Source: Selaginella moellendorffii
Lineage: Eukaryota; Streptophyta; Lycopodiopsida; Selaginellales; Selaginellaceae
DNA: 64,000 nt
Assembly (NCBI RefSeq): GCF_000143415.4
Contig: NW_003314261.1
Location: forward strand, 4,442,691-4,506,690
Direction of reading: 5' to 3'
The notes below the pieces were generated by a model. It worked only from the letters and a program-made list of their open reading frames with translations. It made no database searches and had not been told where the DNA came from. The translations under genes were made by a program, and so were the position numbers. Positions 18,807 to 30,341 of this stretch are shown here, piece after piece. The first letter of the stretch is position 1, and each line of letters starts with the position of its first letter.

Positions 18807-19499
18807 AGCTTCCGACGCTTTGGTTCCAAAAGATTGGGGCTTCCTCGTCTCGATGACCCCGGCGTCCTCCTCGTCCTCCTTGAATTCCAGGGGCGCCACT
18901 TGCTTCGACTTGGGCGGCTTGCTCACGGCCTCCTCCTTCTTCTCCGCCTGCTTTCGCGACGGCTTCTTATCCTTGTCTTGGTCAATCTTCTCCTCCGGAG
19001 ACGCCTTCTCCACATCGGTGATGGCGTCGCTAGCATTCGCTTCCTTCTTGGCATCGTCCTTGGCAGCCGCTCGCTTCTGCTGCTTGTCTTTCTTTGCCCC
19101 CATGGCAGGCCACACGCACTTCCGGCTGCCCTGAGCTTGTGCTTGTGCTTGGAGGGAATCGTTGAGCTCCAGGGCATCGTCAATCACCCGCTGGTTGGGA
19201 GAGGCGCTCCAGCGAGACCAGTACTTGGCGTAGCGCTCGAAATATCCGCAAGAAGAGGATCGCTTGCCTGGAGAAGGGGAAGAACTCGACGCATTGTGAT
19301 CGACAGCGCGATGAAGATGCCGCTTCTTGCCCTGCTGCTGGTGATGCTTCTTGGCCGGCTTCCCGCTGCTGCTCGACGCGAAATCACATTCGTCGTGCGT
19401 CGCCAGGTAGCGCAGGAGATCGCCGTCCTCGCGCGGGAGAGAATCCGCCATCGCTTTCACTGGCGAGGGAAGGCGCGCGCCCGAGCTAGAGGCCGCCAT
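18744..19499 (-). CDS. lysine-rich low-complexity protein, unknown
   Basis: About 251 residues from the ATG at 19499 (MAASSSGARLPSPVK). The frame is open upstream through a GA microsatellite but without an ATG. A likely folded motif is SSSCGYFERYAKYWSRWSASP near residue 85, followed by VIDDALELNDSLQAQ. The rest is highly charged and disordered (KKDKQQKRAAAKDDAKKE, KKPSRKQAEKKEEAVSK), ending LLRMWYPRLRRRS. It resembles plant proteins of unknown function with nuclear or nucleolar composition; no catalytic motif is visible. Its last ~20 codons are also found as an orphan fragment at 3300-3357, showing the 3' end took part in a duplication. Confidence 0.6.
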   Translation of the reverse strand: MAASSSGARLPSPVKAMADSLPREDGDLLRYLATHDECDFASSSSGKPAKKHHQQQGKKRHLHRAVDHNASSSSPSPGKRSSSCGYFERYAKYWSRWSASPNQRVIDDALELNDSLQAQAQAQGSRKCVWPAMGAKKDKQQKRAAAKDDAKKEANASDAITDVEKASPEEKIDQDKDKKPSRKQAEKKEEAVSKPPKSKQVAPLEFKEDEEDAGVIETRKPQSFGTKASEALGFVCEKLLRMWYPRLRRRS

Positions 19500-19528
19500 A
19501 GCCAACCCTAAGGTAAAGGCGGAGAGCG

Positions 19529-19553
19529 GAGAGAGAGAGAGAGAGAGAGAGAG
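19529..19553 (+). repeat. GA microsatellite in 5' leader
   Basis: Run of about 12 GA units immediately upstream of the ATG at 19499 on the minus strand (CT repeat in the transcript). CT-rich leaders are common at plant transcription starts. Confidence 0.8.
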
Positions 19554-19681
19554 CGCTTCTGCTAGATTCTCTCTATTCCGCCACGTGGAGCGCTTAGCAG
19601 TAATTAAACTCTTCATTTGATTATATGCTCCTAAAACTCAAGGACCGGCGCAGCAAAGACGAAGGAGGGATCGCTAGAACC

Positions 19682-20198
19682 CTAGAATTCCTGGGACATG
19701 CTCCCGATTTCTCCCTTGGACTTGGCGCTCTTCTTGGGGAGAAGCGATTGATTGATGTTGGGGATGACTCCGCCGCTGGCAATGACGACGCTGCCCAAGA
19801 GCTTGCTCAGCTCCTCGTCGTTCCTCACAGCGAGCTGTATGTGTCTGGGGATGATCCTGTTCTTCTTATTGTCGCGGGCAGCATTCCCGGCCAGCTCCAG
19901 GACCTGGGTAGATCATCACACAAAATCGTTACTCTTCGATCTGCCACAAAGAAAAGCCCAAGAACCCTAAACCCATGAGCGCGAAGATCACACATACCTC
20001 GGCGGCTAGATACTCGAGCACGGCGGCCATGTAGACCGGAGCTCCGGCACCAACACGCTCGGCATACTTGCCCGCCTTGAGGAATCGAGCGATCCTTCCC
20101 ACCGGGAACTGGAGCCCGGCCTTGTGCGATCTTGACACAGCCTTGGTGGATTTGGCCTTGCCGCGCCCGCCGCTACCGCCCTGACCTTGGCTGCTCAT
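19682..20198 (-). CDS. histone H2A.X
   Basis: Two exons, 20198-19998 and 19903-19682, join in phase 0 through a 94-base GT-AG intron to give 140 residues. The core [42 protein letters not shown] and the second-exon [17 protein letters not shown] are canonical H2A. The C-terminus [10 protein letters not shown] ends in SQ-E-aromatic, the diagnostic H2A.X tail whose serine is phosphorylated by ATM/ATR at DNA double-strand breaks. The glycine-rich N-terminus ([24 protein letters not shown]) is typical of plant H2A.X. An intron in an H2A gene also fits the replication-independent variant class. Upstream lie telo-box motifs and a duplicated ~24-base leader element. Confidence 0.93.
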
Positions 20199-20199
20199 C

Positions 20200-20246
20200 G
20201 CTTTCCCTCTTGCAAACCCTCGCGCTTTCCCTCTTGCAAACCCTCG
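20200..20246. repeat. two tandem ~24 bp copies upstream of H2A.X
   Basis: CGCTTTCCCTCTTGCAAACC occurs twice back to back just before the H2A.X start codon, each ending in CAAACCCTCG. Further AAACCCTAG telo-boxes follow around 20305-20340. The arrangement suggests a duplicated leader or promoter element. Confidence 0.7.
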
Positions 20247-20457
20247 CCCCAAAAAACAGCCGCCCAAAAACTTTATAAACAGTCTCTCCACGCTCTGTTT
20301 TACAAACCCTAGAGCAAAGTTAGGGTTTCATAAACCCTAGGCGTGCACGTTAAGCTTGTTTAACATCTAACTTAGTGCTTTGCTTAAAACTCCGATTAGA
20401 AAATCTTTAATGTGACAAAAAGCGTACGCTTATATTTTTCTTTATATTAGTCACTTC

Positions 20458-21348
<891 letters not shown>

Positions 21349-21588
21349 GGCGGCTGCGTCGAATAAGAACCCTAACCCCTATACGATGTTATATATGGCT
21401 TAGCAGCCGTTGGATTGACGGTGTTGCATATCGGACGGCAGCGATTCTCGGTAATTCGCGGAAGGATCCGGACCGCCCAGTTCGAAGTTTCGGATTTCTA
21501 GGGTTCATACGGTTGAAGGCGCGTCGCCGCTATGCCCGTCGCGGGTATAGGCCGCGTGCGCTTGATCTGTTTGTAGCGGGCTTGGAAA

Positions 21589-22688
21589 ATGCTGGATCGC
21601 CAGGATTATGGCTGTGTCTTTGCTCGATCTCTTCCGCTTCGAGTGCTCGAGCTCGCTCCCCTTCGCGTTTCTTCCAAGAGTAAGGCATTTCTTCCTGGAT
21701 TACATCCATTTTGTTCTCGCGGTGCAGTAAAGATCTACCTGGATGAGCCGCTCTTGCAAAAGATCGATATGAAGAAGCTTGCGGCGTCTTGTGCTTTCGC
21801 GGATGCTCTTCTACAAATGGATCAGGTAAGTTCGGTAGTCTTTTCCCGCTAAACTTCCTGTATTTCTTGAAGAAAAACAACGCAGCGTATGATTTCGAGC
21901 GCAAAGTTCTTCCAGAGATTCTGGAACTTTGTCAAGAAATAGACTCATCAAGGCCTTACATGGTAAGTTTTTGTCACCGCTCCGCTAGTTTCCTGAGTTT
22001 CACGGGTGTTATTTTCAGTAGTCCATTTTGCATGAATCAGGCATTCTCGATTGCTTCCCAAACCTGAGAAAGTATCTGGATACGATCAAAACCTGCGGGG
22101 TGAGAAAGAACTTCAAGGTTAACAATGAGTCATCAGGTAAATGCTGGATCGAATCTGATGGAATTCTAATATGGTTACGCCAGGTAGCAAGAACTATCTA
22201 TCTTACGTAGCGCTCTTGAACGAGCTGCTAACTATGAGCAGCCAGCTCCACGAGGACATCGATCATCCTCAAAATCACAAGTACATGGCACACCAAGTCG
22301 CTCTTTTATACGTAAGTGCGCGAAACTCAAGGAAGAAAAACTAAGATCTTCGATCCATTTTCATACTTCTTGCAGCAATGCATCAACCACGTCAAAGGCG
22401 AGGTCCGGCCTCTCAAGAAACCCATCGAGGAGCGCTTCAATGGCCTCAAGAACTTGGTGGAGAGCAATTCCAACGGAGGATCTCACCTCACCGATTTCTA
22501 CAAAACATGGTGAGTGGAACTTTTTCTCTTTCGATGATAAAAAGTGTGAATTATTTTCCCTTTGCGTCCACAGGCTAAGAGATTTAACGAGTGGCATAAG
22601 AGCAATCGTCTCGAGCTTCCCCCCAGATGTTGTCTCCAACGTGGACCCATTGGGAAAGTCCCTGAAATGGACGAGCACCATGTCATAG
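21589..22688 (+). CDS. seven-exon protein of unknown function
   Basis: Exons 21589-21679, 21728-21825, 21873-21962, 22022-22136, 22184-22311, 22376-22509 and 22574-22688 join with consistent phases into 256 residues. The first exon is the least certain: an alternative ATG at 21607 in another frame hits a stop after splicing. The protein is mostly helical and soluble: LASSCAFADALLQMDQ-like start, AYDFERKVLPEILELCQEID, then ILDCFPNLRKYLDTIK, NYLSYVALLNELLTMSSQL, YMAHQVALLYQCINHVKGEV and a conserved-looking end SSFPPDVVSNVDPLGKSLKW. I do not recognise the family. It diverges from RPL10, with 240 bases between the start codons. Confidence 0.65.
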
Positions 22689-22919
22689 CATGGAAAATGG
22701 GCCCCCGGTCGTGGGCTCGAATCTGGCCAGGGCCACTCTTTTCGTCCGTGTTCACGTGAAGTTTTTGGGTGCCTCTTGAGCGAAGCACCGGGGCGGCGAT
22801 GTGGAGCGCCAGAAATCCGGCGCGGCGGGATGGATCTGCTCGCCAGATGATCGCGGCGCTGCTGCGGGCCAGGTATTGAGAAGAGAAGCGGGAGGAATCG
22901 GTCGAAATTTCGATCGGGG

Positions 22920-24231
22920 ATGGAAGCTGTGAGTTCCAGGCCCCTGCTCGTGTCGAGCGTGCTGGTGAATCCGTCGGAGATCGCCGCGGCGCAGCGGCCG
23001 TGCCGGGCGGATTCGTGCGAGAGATTTTCGTGCTGGGGGCAGCGATCTTGTTCTTGGAAGGCTTTAGGCGGCGGCAGGAATCAGGGCTTGGGAAGAATGG
23101 GAAGAACGCGAAGAACACGACGGGCCTGCCAGACGCGGTGTGAGAATCGCGACGACCTCCGTGTGAGCGAGTGCAGTACGTCGTATATCCCTGGGAATTC
23201 GTCCTCTCTGGGGGAATCTCTGAGTGGTGAGACCATCACAGGCACAGGCGCTGCCACTCCTTGCTCCATCGCCGGGGCATTTTCTTCCATGGTGGTGATG
23301 CTGACGAGCGTACAAAGGTACGCGCTGCTGGCTCGATCGTCGTCCCACGGGGCCGAGTTCCCGGCGCTCCTGGCCTCCGTCCAGACCGACATGCACTGTT
23401 CATTCCTCTGGCTCTTCCAGCACGTCTTCGCCAAGACTCCCAGGTTGATGCTCTCGCTGATGATCATCCTCGCGAATTTCGTGGCTCTCTCGGCGGCGGG
23501 GACTTTCGGCCTGGAGCAGCAGCAAGTGGAAGTTTGCTCTAACGGCTTATCATCCTCCAAGAGCAAGAAGACCACGACGGATACGTCGAGCTCTCAGGAC
23601 GTTTTTATATCCGGGGCTTTCGCGCACGAAGTTTCTCCATCGTCCGGCGACGAGGAGCTCTTCATGGTCTCCATGCTCGAGCAAGCCGCGGAGGAGCACA
23701 AAGTTGGCAACCATGGCAAGCCTCCACACGCCGTGGAGATTGGTCCCGCGGCAGCGCTGGTAGCTCCAATCTCCGTGCACCTGGAAGCTGATGACTACGA
23801 GTGCTTCGACCGGACGGAGCTACTCTACCAGGAGGCGCTCGCCACCGATCAGAACAACCCGCTGATCCTCGCGAACTATGCCGAGTTCCTCTTCCTGGTT
23901 CGTCGTGACTATGAAAGGTAAAAATAATCTATTTTTTCTTCGTTATCCTTCGGTGATCTCAAGCTTTCTTTGCAGGGCTCATAGCGTTTTCCACTTGGCA
24001 CTTCGAGCCGATCCCGAGGACGCCGAGATCATCTGCCGCTACGGCAAATTCTTGTGGCTGGTTCATCGGGACCGGCGAGCAGCCGAGGAGGCGTACAGGG
24101 CAGCGATGGCGGCGGAGCCATCGAATCCATTCTACGCCGGCTGCTACGCTCACTTCCTGTGGCACTCGGGGGAGGACCCGGCAGCGTCGCGCTTAATCGA
24201 GCGGGTCTCGCAGCGTAAGATCGATCAATAA
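22920..24231 (+). CDS. TPR-repeat protein with N-terminal hydrophobic segment
   Basis: Two exons (22920-23917 and 23976-24231) join as GAAAG/G to give 417 residues. The N-terminal ~100 residues are low-complexity and basic. A hydrophobic segment, LMLSLMIILANFVALSAAG, lies near residue 180. The C-terminal part holds tetratricopeptide-like units: LLYQEALATDQNNPLILANYAEFLFLVRRDYERA, VFHLALRADPEDAEIICRYGKFLW and AYRAAMAAEPSNPFYAGCYAHFLW. This matches a plant family of TPR-like superfamily proteins with conserved NYAxFL repeats. The role is unknown; TPRs mediate protein contacts. The second and third repeats sit in the second exon. Confidence 0.8.
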
Positions 24232-25469
24232 TCTTGAGGTGAGCAGCGAAAGTCTCCATCGCGAAAAGAATCTCACAATGTGGACCCTTGAAACCTTTGC
24301 AGCGTTTGTTTTGATTCGTGCGAGCAGTGGACCTCATAGAAGGAGAAACCCAGGCAAATTGGGCTTCTCGATGTGACAATCCAGCGCGCTGGGTCGCACA
24401 AAAGGGATCACACTCCAAACAAGTTGGAAGAAGAGAAAGAGATACTTGACGCACATAACACCAGAGTTGTAATGGAGCCTTGTTTGATCTTTCCACTGGT
24501 GAGGGGACATTGCCAATCACCAGCTTGTATGATCTGCTATATATTCCGCGAAGTTACTGGGCATTTGAATCTGGGCCGTTGGCATCCACAAAGAGGAATG
24601 GCGAATTGGACAAAACTGGGCCATTGGATGAGATCTCGCGAGGGTTTTCGCGATGGAAGAAAAAAAAACCTTGGACAGTATATTGCAGACTTCAAGCTTA
24701 GCATTTCCAGCAAAGCTTCAAAAAGTTTAACTTAATTTGTTTTTTCTTTGTTTTCTTACTATTATATACTCAGCTAAATAAATCCATGGGAAATGCAAAG
24801 ATGGATGCCAGTGGTCCAGGCAAGCCAGCGACAAAAGGAGGAGATTCAGCACATGCAAGAGAAGATTTGTGGAGACAAGTTTATTCCTCTTTCGCTCCGT
24901 TTTGATCTCTGTCGTTTCCTCTTTTGTTTAGCCCATGGAAAACGACACTAGGCTTCAAGAAGCCGGACTCTCCAAATGAGATGATCATCGCGGGCTGGCA
25001 TAAGACCAAGTTTGATCTTCCGAGCAAGAGAAAACGAACCTCAGCTCTAGCTATTACATATTCCATGATCCCGCCAATGGTTCTTCCTGTGCAATCTTCG
25101 CTCAGGGCATTCCACCCTATCCCACATGCCATAGCTCAAAGGACTGCGCCATGGTTTTGAGTAAATAAAGGAGTCGAGTAGACAGGAAGTTGTGGGAGAG
25201 GGGCTGAGACATCGAATTAAACAGCACGCGTGCGCTGATTGAAATTTGGCTAAGTGTTGGGGCTGTGGCCACGTGGAAGTAATTTTAGGGCGCACGCTGC
25301 CCACGAGCCCTTTCCAGGTGCCCGTGCTAGGCATATCCCAAGAGAAGCGACCATGAGACGAGATCTCTCTCGGGCATCTCAAAAACGTTTCTACCGCCTT
25401 GGAAAGGTCCTGGGCATGGAAAACTGCTGCTAGCATTGCGCAACGTCGCGGTCAAACATAAGTTAAACG
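24232..25469. other. intergenic region, no supported gene
   Basis: Contains short unrelated frames only. Around 24560-24660 a motif GGGCCATTGGATGAGATCTCGCGAGGGTT is shared with the promoter of the LEA_2-type gene (26618-26650), so a promoter-like block or a second old copy of that upstream region may lie here. Confidence 0.45.
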
Positions 25470-25810
25470 ATCCGTGCTGCTTCTTCAAGATGCCGCTGTT
25501 GAGAGAATTGACGTGAAGGAGACCATGTTGTGCTCGGGCATGCTCTCATACGCGCACCTCCCTTCTTCTAGATTCCAACTCTGCGATTGCGCCGACAGAA
25601 TCGTGTTCCAGGCAGCATCATGCTGCTCCATTTCTTGGAACTCGCCAGATGCCCGGCCTAGACGAGAGCCGCAAGCACCGCTGTAGCAGACTTGAGATCT
25701 TGGACCGGCATCTCGAGAAGCAAAGCCCAGGCTCGATCGATCCGGCCGGACTGCGCGAATGCCGCCAGCGTCGCGCCAAATCCACCACTGGCATCGCCTG
25801 GAAGATCCGT
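25470..25810 (-). pseudogene. PPR gene fragment
   Basis: Minus-strand text reads GATLAAFAQSGRIDRAWALL...MPVQDLKSATAVL, then after a stop and frame shift DAAWNTILSAQSQSWNLEEG and ESMPEHNMVSFTSILS. These are recognisable PPR motifs (AWNTILSAxxQ, MPEHNMVSFTSIL). At least one stop and one frameshift separate the pieces, and no start or further repeats remain. Confidence 0.65.
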
Positions 25811-25814
25811 GGAT

Positions 25815-26510
25815 GCCACCACCTGGATGATCACACCAGGCTGTTCTACGGTTCCGCGATCCTTGGGGGATCCATCCTCGCGTCCTGGCTCCTCTTTTGC
25901 ATCGTCCTCCTGGGATTCTAGCTCCGGGAGCGTCCGGAGCTCCCGATCGTCAAGGTGTCCACGCGCTTCCAGAAGTTCTACCTGATCAAGCCAGACGTTG
26001 TGAGGCAAAAGGAGGAAGGCAAGGGGAACTTAACGAATCCAAACCGGCACCGATATCTTCCACCACTGGGTCGAGATGACCGTGTTCTACCATGGCACGG
26101 CCTTCGCGGTGGATCGGATTGACAACACGGCCACTCGCATCAGCGTTGGACACATGTTTCGTGAAGAGCTCGTCGCGCCGATGATCGACTATCAAGTGAT
26201 CAGCCCCTCTGCAGTACGTATCCTTGTGCTTGTTTTCTCTTTTCTTTTGCTTGATCTTGATTCTTTTTTTCGTTCCTTCAGACGGGATTTGAGATCATCT
26301 TCCAGTCGGAGACCTCGCTGCTCTAGGGCGGCATTTTCGTGGGGGTGCCGGGGCTTGATCAAGGATTTCATAGACCAGTATGAGGGGTTTCATTGTCACT
26401 GCATGGACGGGAAGTGGCGTCCACACGAGGACTTGAAACACTATCGGGAATCGTCTTGGACCAGGGATGACTCGGGTGCTTTTGTTTCCATTTCTCGCTC
26501 GCTCAGTCCT
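25815..26510 (+). pseudogene. decayed copy of the LEA_2-type membrane protein gene
   Basis: Homologous to the intact neighbour at 26719-27953: TRLFYGSAILGGSILASWLLFCIVLLGF is followed immediately by a stop (TAG at 25919) where the intact gene continues QLRERPELP, and the rest reads LRERPELPIVKVSTRFQKFYLIKPDVV, then EMTVFYHGTAFAVDRIDN after a deletion and frame change. The intron position and the 3' exon (SETSLL, FHCHCMDGKWRPHEDLKHY) are still visible. A tandem duplicate that lost function. Confidence 0.75.
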
Positions 26511-26718
26511 TGATCTTTGGTTTTTCGCCTTTGCATTGGCAGATATCATCGATCCCTTCACTTAGGGATGAGATCTGGCCGTTGAATGAGATCTAGCGAA
26601 TGGGCGGGGCATATTTGAAACTGGGCCGTTGGATGAGATCCCGCGAGGGTTAGGTCTCCCGGGAGCTCGGGGAGCTCGCGAGAGGGCGCCATGGAAGCGC
26701 CGAGCTGGAGATGGATCC

Positions 26719-27953
26719 ATGGACGATGCCGCCGCGACGCTCAGCACCAGGAGAGCAGTCGTATTCGACATCGAGCAGCAGCCGCCGGCGCCGGCGCCGC
26801 AGCAAGATTTGCCCTCGTCCTCCTCGTTCCAGGTTCGCCGATCCATTCTCAAGCGCCCCTCCAGGAGCATCCAAGAGGAAGGGCAAGAAGCAGGAGAAGC
26901 TCGCAATGGCGGCGAAAGCCCGTGGTCCGAGGAAGATTACGATCCTTACTATGGGCTGGGGATCAGAACCCGCCCCGATCTTCCAGTGCTGCTCGTCTTC
27001 AACCTTATGGAGTCCCGCCGATTCAATACCTTCTCGTCCCCGACGCGCACGAGGCTGTTCTACGCGGCGACGATCCTCGGGGGATCCATCATCGCCTCCT
27101 GCCTCGTCTTCTGCATCGCCCTCCTGGCATTCCAGCTCCGGGAGCGCCCAGAGCTGCCGATCGTGAGATTTAAATCGGTGCTCGTGAGCTATGGCAGGCT
27201 CTACCGCATCAAGCCAGAGGTGATCCGGCAGCAACAGGTGGAAGGCAAGGGCAACTATTTCGCTTACAAGTTGAACTTTCTGTGCGAGGTCCATATGAAC
27301 ATCACCAATTCAAACCGGCACCTCGACATGTTCCACCACTGGATCGAGACCACCGTGTACTACCATGGCACGCCCATTGCCGTGGACCGCATCGACAACA
27401 TCCCGCATCCACGCCGTGGGATCATCCGGCCCGTGTTTACGGCGTTTGCGATCTCCCTGCCGCTCACTGTCGCCGTTGGAAACAAGCTCGACGAAGAGCT
27501 CCATGACCCGCGGCTCTCGTACACTGGTCCTACTGGGGTATGCAGTGTCTTCTTCTCTTTTCTCTTTGTTTGATCCTGTAGTTTCTCCATTGCAGTTGGC
27601 ATTCGAGATCATCGTCCAGTCGGAGATCTCGCTGCTCGAGGGCTTGCGTCCGCTGCCATTTTCGTGGCGATGCCGGTGTTCAATCTTGACCGATCTTTTG
27701 CTGGACGGATTTAAGTGCCGCTGCTTGGACGCGAAATGGCGTCCACGGGAACACCTCAAATACTATCGCGTGCCATCTTGGCCCAGGGATGAGACGGGTA
27801 CCCTTTTCTTGCTCAAATCCATGATCTTTTCTTACTTCTCTACTGGCAGAAATCATCGAGAACAATTTTTCTTATCCTGACGATTACTACGATCCCAGTG
27901 TGAATTACTACGCCAATACCAATTCTTCCCATCCATACCTATACTATACATAA
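26719..27953 (+). CDS. LEA_2/NDR1-HIN1-type single-pass membrane protein
   Basis: Three exons (26719-27537, 27596-27797, 27850-27953) give 374 residues; the phases agree. The first ~120 residues are disordered and basic (RRSILKRPSRSIQEE), then one transmembrane segment ATILGGSIIASCLVFCIALLAF, followed by RERPELPIVRFKSVLVSYG. The extracytoplasmic part FLCEVHMNITNSNRHLDMFHHW...VYYHGTPIAVDRI has the beta-strand pattern of the LEA_2 (water-stress hypersensitive response) domain found in NDR1/HIN1-like proteins (N-x-N...Y.yx). The C-terminus is Tyr-rich (DDYYDPSVNYYANTNSS). Family members act at the plasma membrane in defence or stress signalling. Assignment rests on topology and pattern, so the subfamily is uncertain. 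Confidence 0.65.
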
Positions 27954-29281
27954 GTGGCAAGCTTTTCGTGAAGTTTCTTTTGAGCAACAAGAAAAAAAGA
28001 AGAAGATCAAAACAGCATCCTTGTTACTCGTTTCTATACTGATTTGTAATGAGTATTCCTACATTATCCAATTATTTTCTATTATGTGTTAGTTTTCCAA
28101 TTCTTTATGCCATACTACTCACTTGGGGGGTTTGATCTCCTCAATCAGTTCTTGACTGGATATGTGACTGAAAAAGGAAAAGCATCAATCCAAAGAAAGA
28201 GGAAAAAGATGCACTTAAAGGATCAGAGTGGACTTCCCATTCCATGATGAGTAAATCTTTGAAACTCCTGCCTAACATAATATCAATATAGAAGTACCTT
28301 TGTATAAGTTGTTGATTTTGTTGTTCCGAACATACACTTTAGTGTCATTCTTGCTTATCACCATCACTTTATCACTTTATAGTGTTTGTGTGTTGCCATT
28401 TCATCTTTTAACATTTTATAAATAGTTTTATGTGCATCAAATATGCCATAAGTGTATTGACTGCCAAAGACTGCCTACATCTTAACTCTAGCATGACCAA
28501 CATTCTAGAGGAAATAGTTGAGTAAAGGTATTCCATAACAAGGTTATCACACATGGTAAATCGCTCCCTTTATCTTTCCTTGCTTGTGCTCCACAGTGAG
28601 CGGGCAGAACTTGGTCTTGAGGACCTTACCAGACTTATTGAGCTCGGGATCTACTGAAACGTTTCGCTTATGTGTTAGGAACTTGATGATTGCTTGTGGA
28701 ATGTCAGGCTCATTGCTCTGTGTGCGAAATCAAAGAACACACATAAATCCAGAAACCATGATCAAATCATAGTTTTTATAGCAAGTCAGTGGCCAAATTG
28801 CCCTCTCGAAGGCGCGTCACAGCATGCATGCAATTGGCATCTCTTTTTCTTTGAAACAGCTTGTACAGACGACGTGTCAACAAGATTCCTCGCTGTTGGA
28901 CGTCCTGAAAAGCACTATAAACGTGAAAAGCAGAGACTAGAAAGGGACTTCTTACGATTCCACATTTCATACGGCTAAAAATATTCGTTGATCCTTAGTG
29001 GATATTTCTAGGATATGCCGGGATATTCTATTTTAGATAGAAGGTTTAGGTTACCTTGACTCTTTAAAACTAAAACACATAAGCTTTGATATTTGGATCT
29101 GCTTGAATGATTTAAGAAAAAAAAAACCCCCTGTTTTCACCACTCCTGTTAAAGAGATAATATTTGATCCAGAATATTGTACGTGCAAACATTATAATCT
29201 CAATTCTCTTACAAGGTATGTAGAAGAAGAAGTTAACGCTATATAGAGGGAGGGAGAACAAAAAAGAGCTTAGCTCTCCTC
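27954..29281. other. AT-rich intergenic region
   Basis: 1.3 kb of A/T-rich DNA with no supported gene. Short frames at 28584-28978 have no protein character. The last bases hold the 3' flank of CSN6. Confidence 0.55.
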
Positions 29282-30220
29282 CTAGACAAAGACGGTGCGC
29301 CCTCCTCTCCGGCTTTGCTTGTCATAGGCGGTGGTAAACTTCTCCACAAACTCGTTCATGGTGTTGGAGCACTTGGTGATGGTGGCCAGGTACGTCATGA
29401 GCAGCGTGTCGTTGTACTCCATGAGGAAATCGTCCTGGAACTTGGGCGAGTCGATGGCTGGCAGGCGGCGGACGAGGCTCGACACCTGCCGGAGGAGCGC
29501 ATGCTCGGGCGGCGCATCCCCCTTCTGGATCGCGGCCAGGAGATGGTGGAGGACTTTGATCCGGCTGTGGAGCATCTTGATCGCGCTGTGCATCCCGGTG
29601 AGGTGCGCCGCCAGCTGCGTCGCGGCGGAGCTCCCGTCCGATGGCTTGATGTGTGCGACGTGATCCACCGAGATCCTCTCCGCCTCCACCGTCTCGATCG
29701 TGTAGCTCGCCTTGACGAAGATGAGCGACGGCACCCCGTCGATGACATGGAGCTCGCTCTCGTAGATGGACAGTGGGAGCTCCTTGCGCGCGGGGTTGAT
29801 CGCCGGATTGAGGAGGAGGTAGACGGGGCTCTCGTTGATGTCCATGAGCGCCTTGTGGATCACCATGTCCGACTCGCGGATGTCCGCGCCGATGGAGTAC
29901 CAGCCCAGGACGTCGTACTTTGGGAAGACCTTCTTGTACTGCTCCTGCTTGGTCTCCAGGAAGGGGCGATCCAGGGAATCCGTGGCGGCGTCGTGCTTGA
30001 GCTCGAAGCTGTTGAAGATCTCGACGTTGCGCCCGGCCTGGACGCCGATTACGCAGCCAAAGACGCGCAGGGGAGGGGGAATACCTGCGCTTCCAGTGGC
30101 CGCCGCCTGCGCCATCAGTCGCGTGTAGTGATCGGAGATGTTGACGATGACGAGCGGGTGGAGCTTGAAGGTGAGGCCGCTGCTGGACGACATCGTGCCC
30201 GCGCCGCTGCTCGACGCCAT
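29282..30220 (-). CDS. CSN6: COP9 signalosome subunit 6
   Basis: 312 residues, intronless, ATG at 30220. The MPN domain starts at FKLHPLVIVNISDHYTR and continues RVFGCVIGVQAGRNVEIFNSFEL, VFPKYDVLGWYSIG, ESPVYLLLNP and IDGVPSLIFVKASYTIETVEAERISVDHVAHI, which is diagnostic of CSN6. As in other CSN6 proteins, the JAMM zinc-binding H-x-H...D residues of CSN5 are absent, so it is a structural, catalytically inactive MPN subunit that pairs with CSN5. The complex removes NEDD8 from cullins and controls light and hormone responses. The C-terminal helices (HLTGMHSAIKMLHSRIKVLHHLL) form the subunit bundle. A telo-box lies next to the start. Intronless structure is unusual for this gene. Confidence 0.95.
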   Translation of the reverse strand: MASSSGAGTMSSSSGLTFKLHPLVIVNISDHYTRLMAQAAATGSAGIPPPLRVFGCVIGVQAGRNVEIFNSFELKHDAATDSLDRPFLETKQEQYKKVFPKYDVLGWYSIGADIRESDMVIHKALMDINESPVYLLLNPAINPARKELPLSIYESELHVIDGVPSLIFVKASYTIETVEAERISVDHVAHIKPSDGSSAATQLAAHLTGMHSAIKMLHSRIKVLHHLLAAIQKGDAPPEHALLRQVSSLVRRLPAIDSPKFQDDFLMEYNDTLLMTYLATITKCSNTMNEFVEKFTTAYDKQSRRGGRTVFV

Positions 30221-30341
30221 GGTATGCTAAGAACCCTAATCTTGGAAGAACCCTAAATGTCGAGGTATTTTTCTTTTGTTTGGGCGGGAGCTTCGTTTTA
30301 TTTCGGTGAATGCTGCTAGATCGTGATATTTCGGTGCGCTG

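Noticed and set aside
24373-24735. 120-codon plus-strand frame downstream of the TPR gene
   Set aside because: No homology-like motif, ends in low-complexity K/S-rich text and overlaps promoter-like repeated sequence.
29315-30256. Plus-strand frame of ~313 codons opposite CSN6
   Set aside because: Mirror frame of the CSN6 coding strand caused by codon bias; no independent support.
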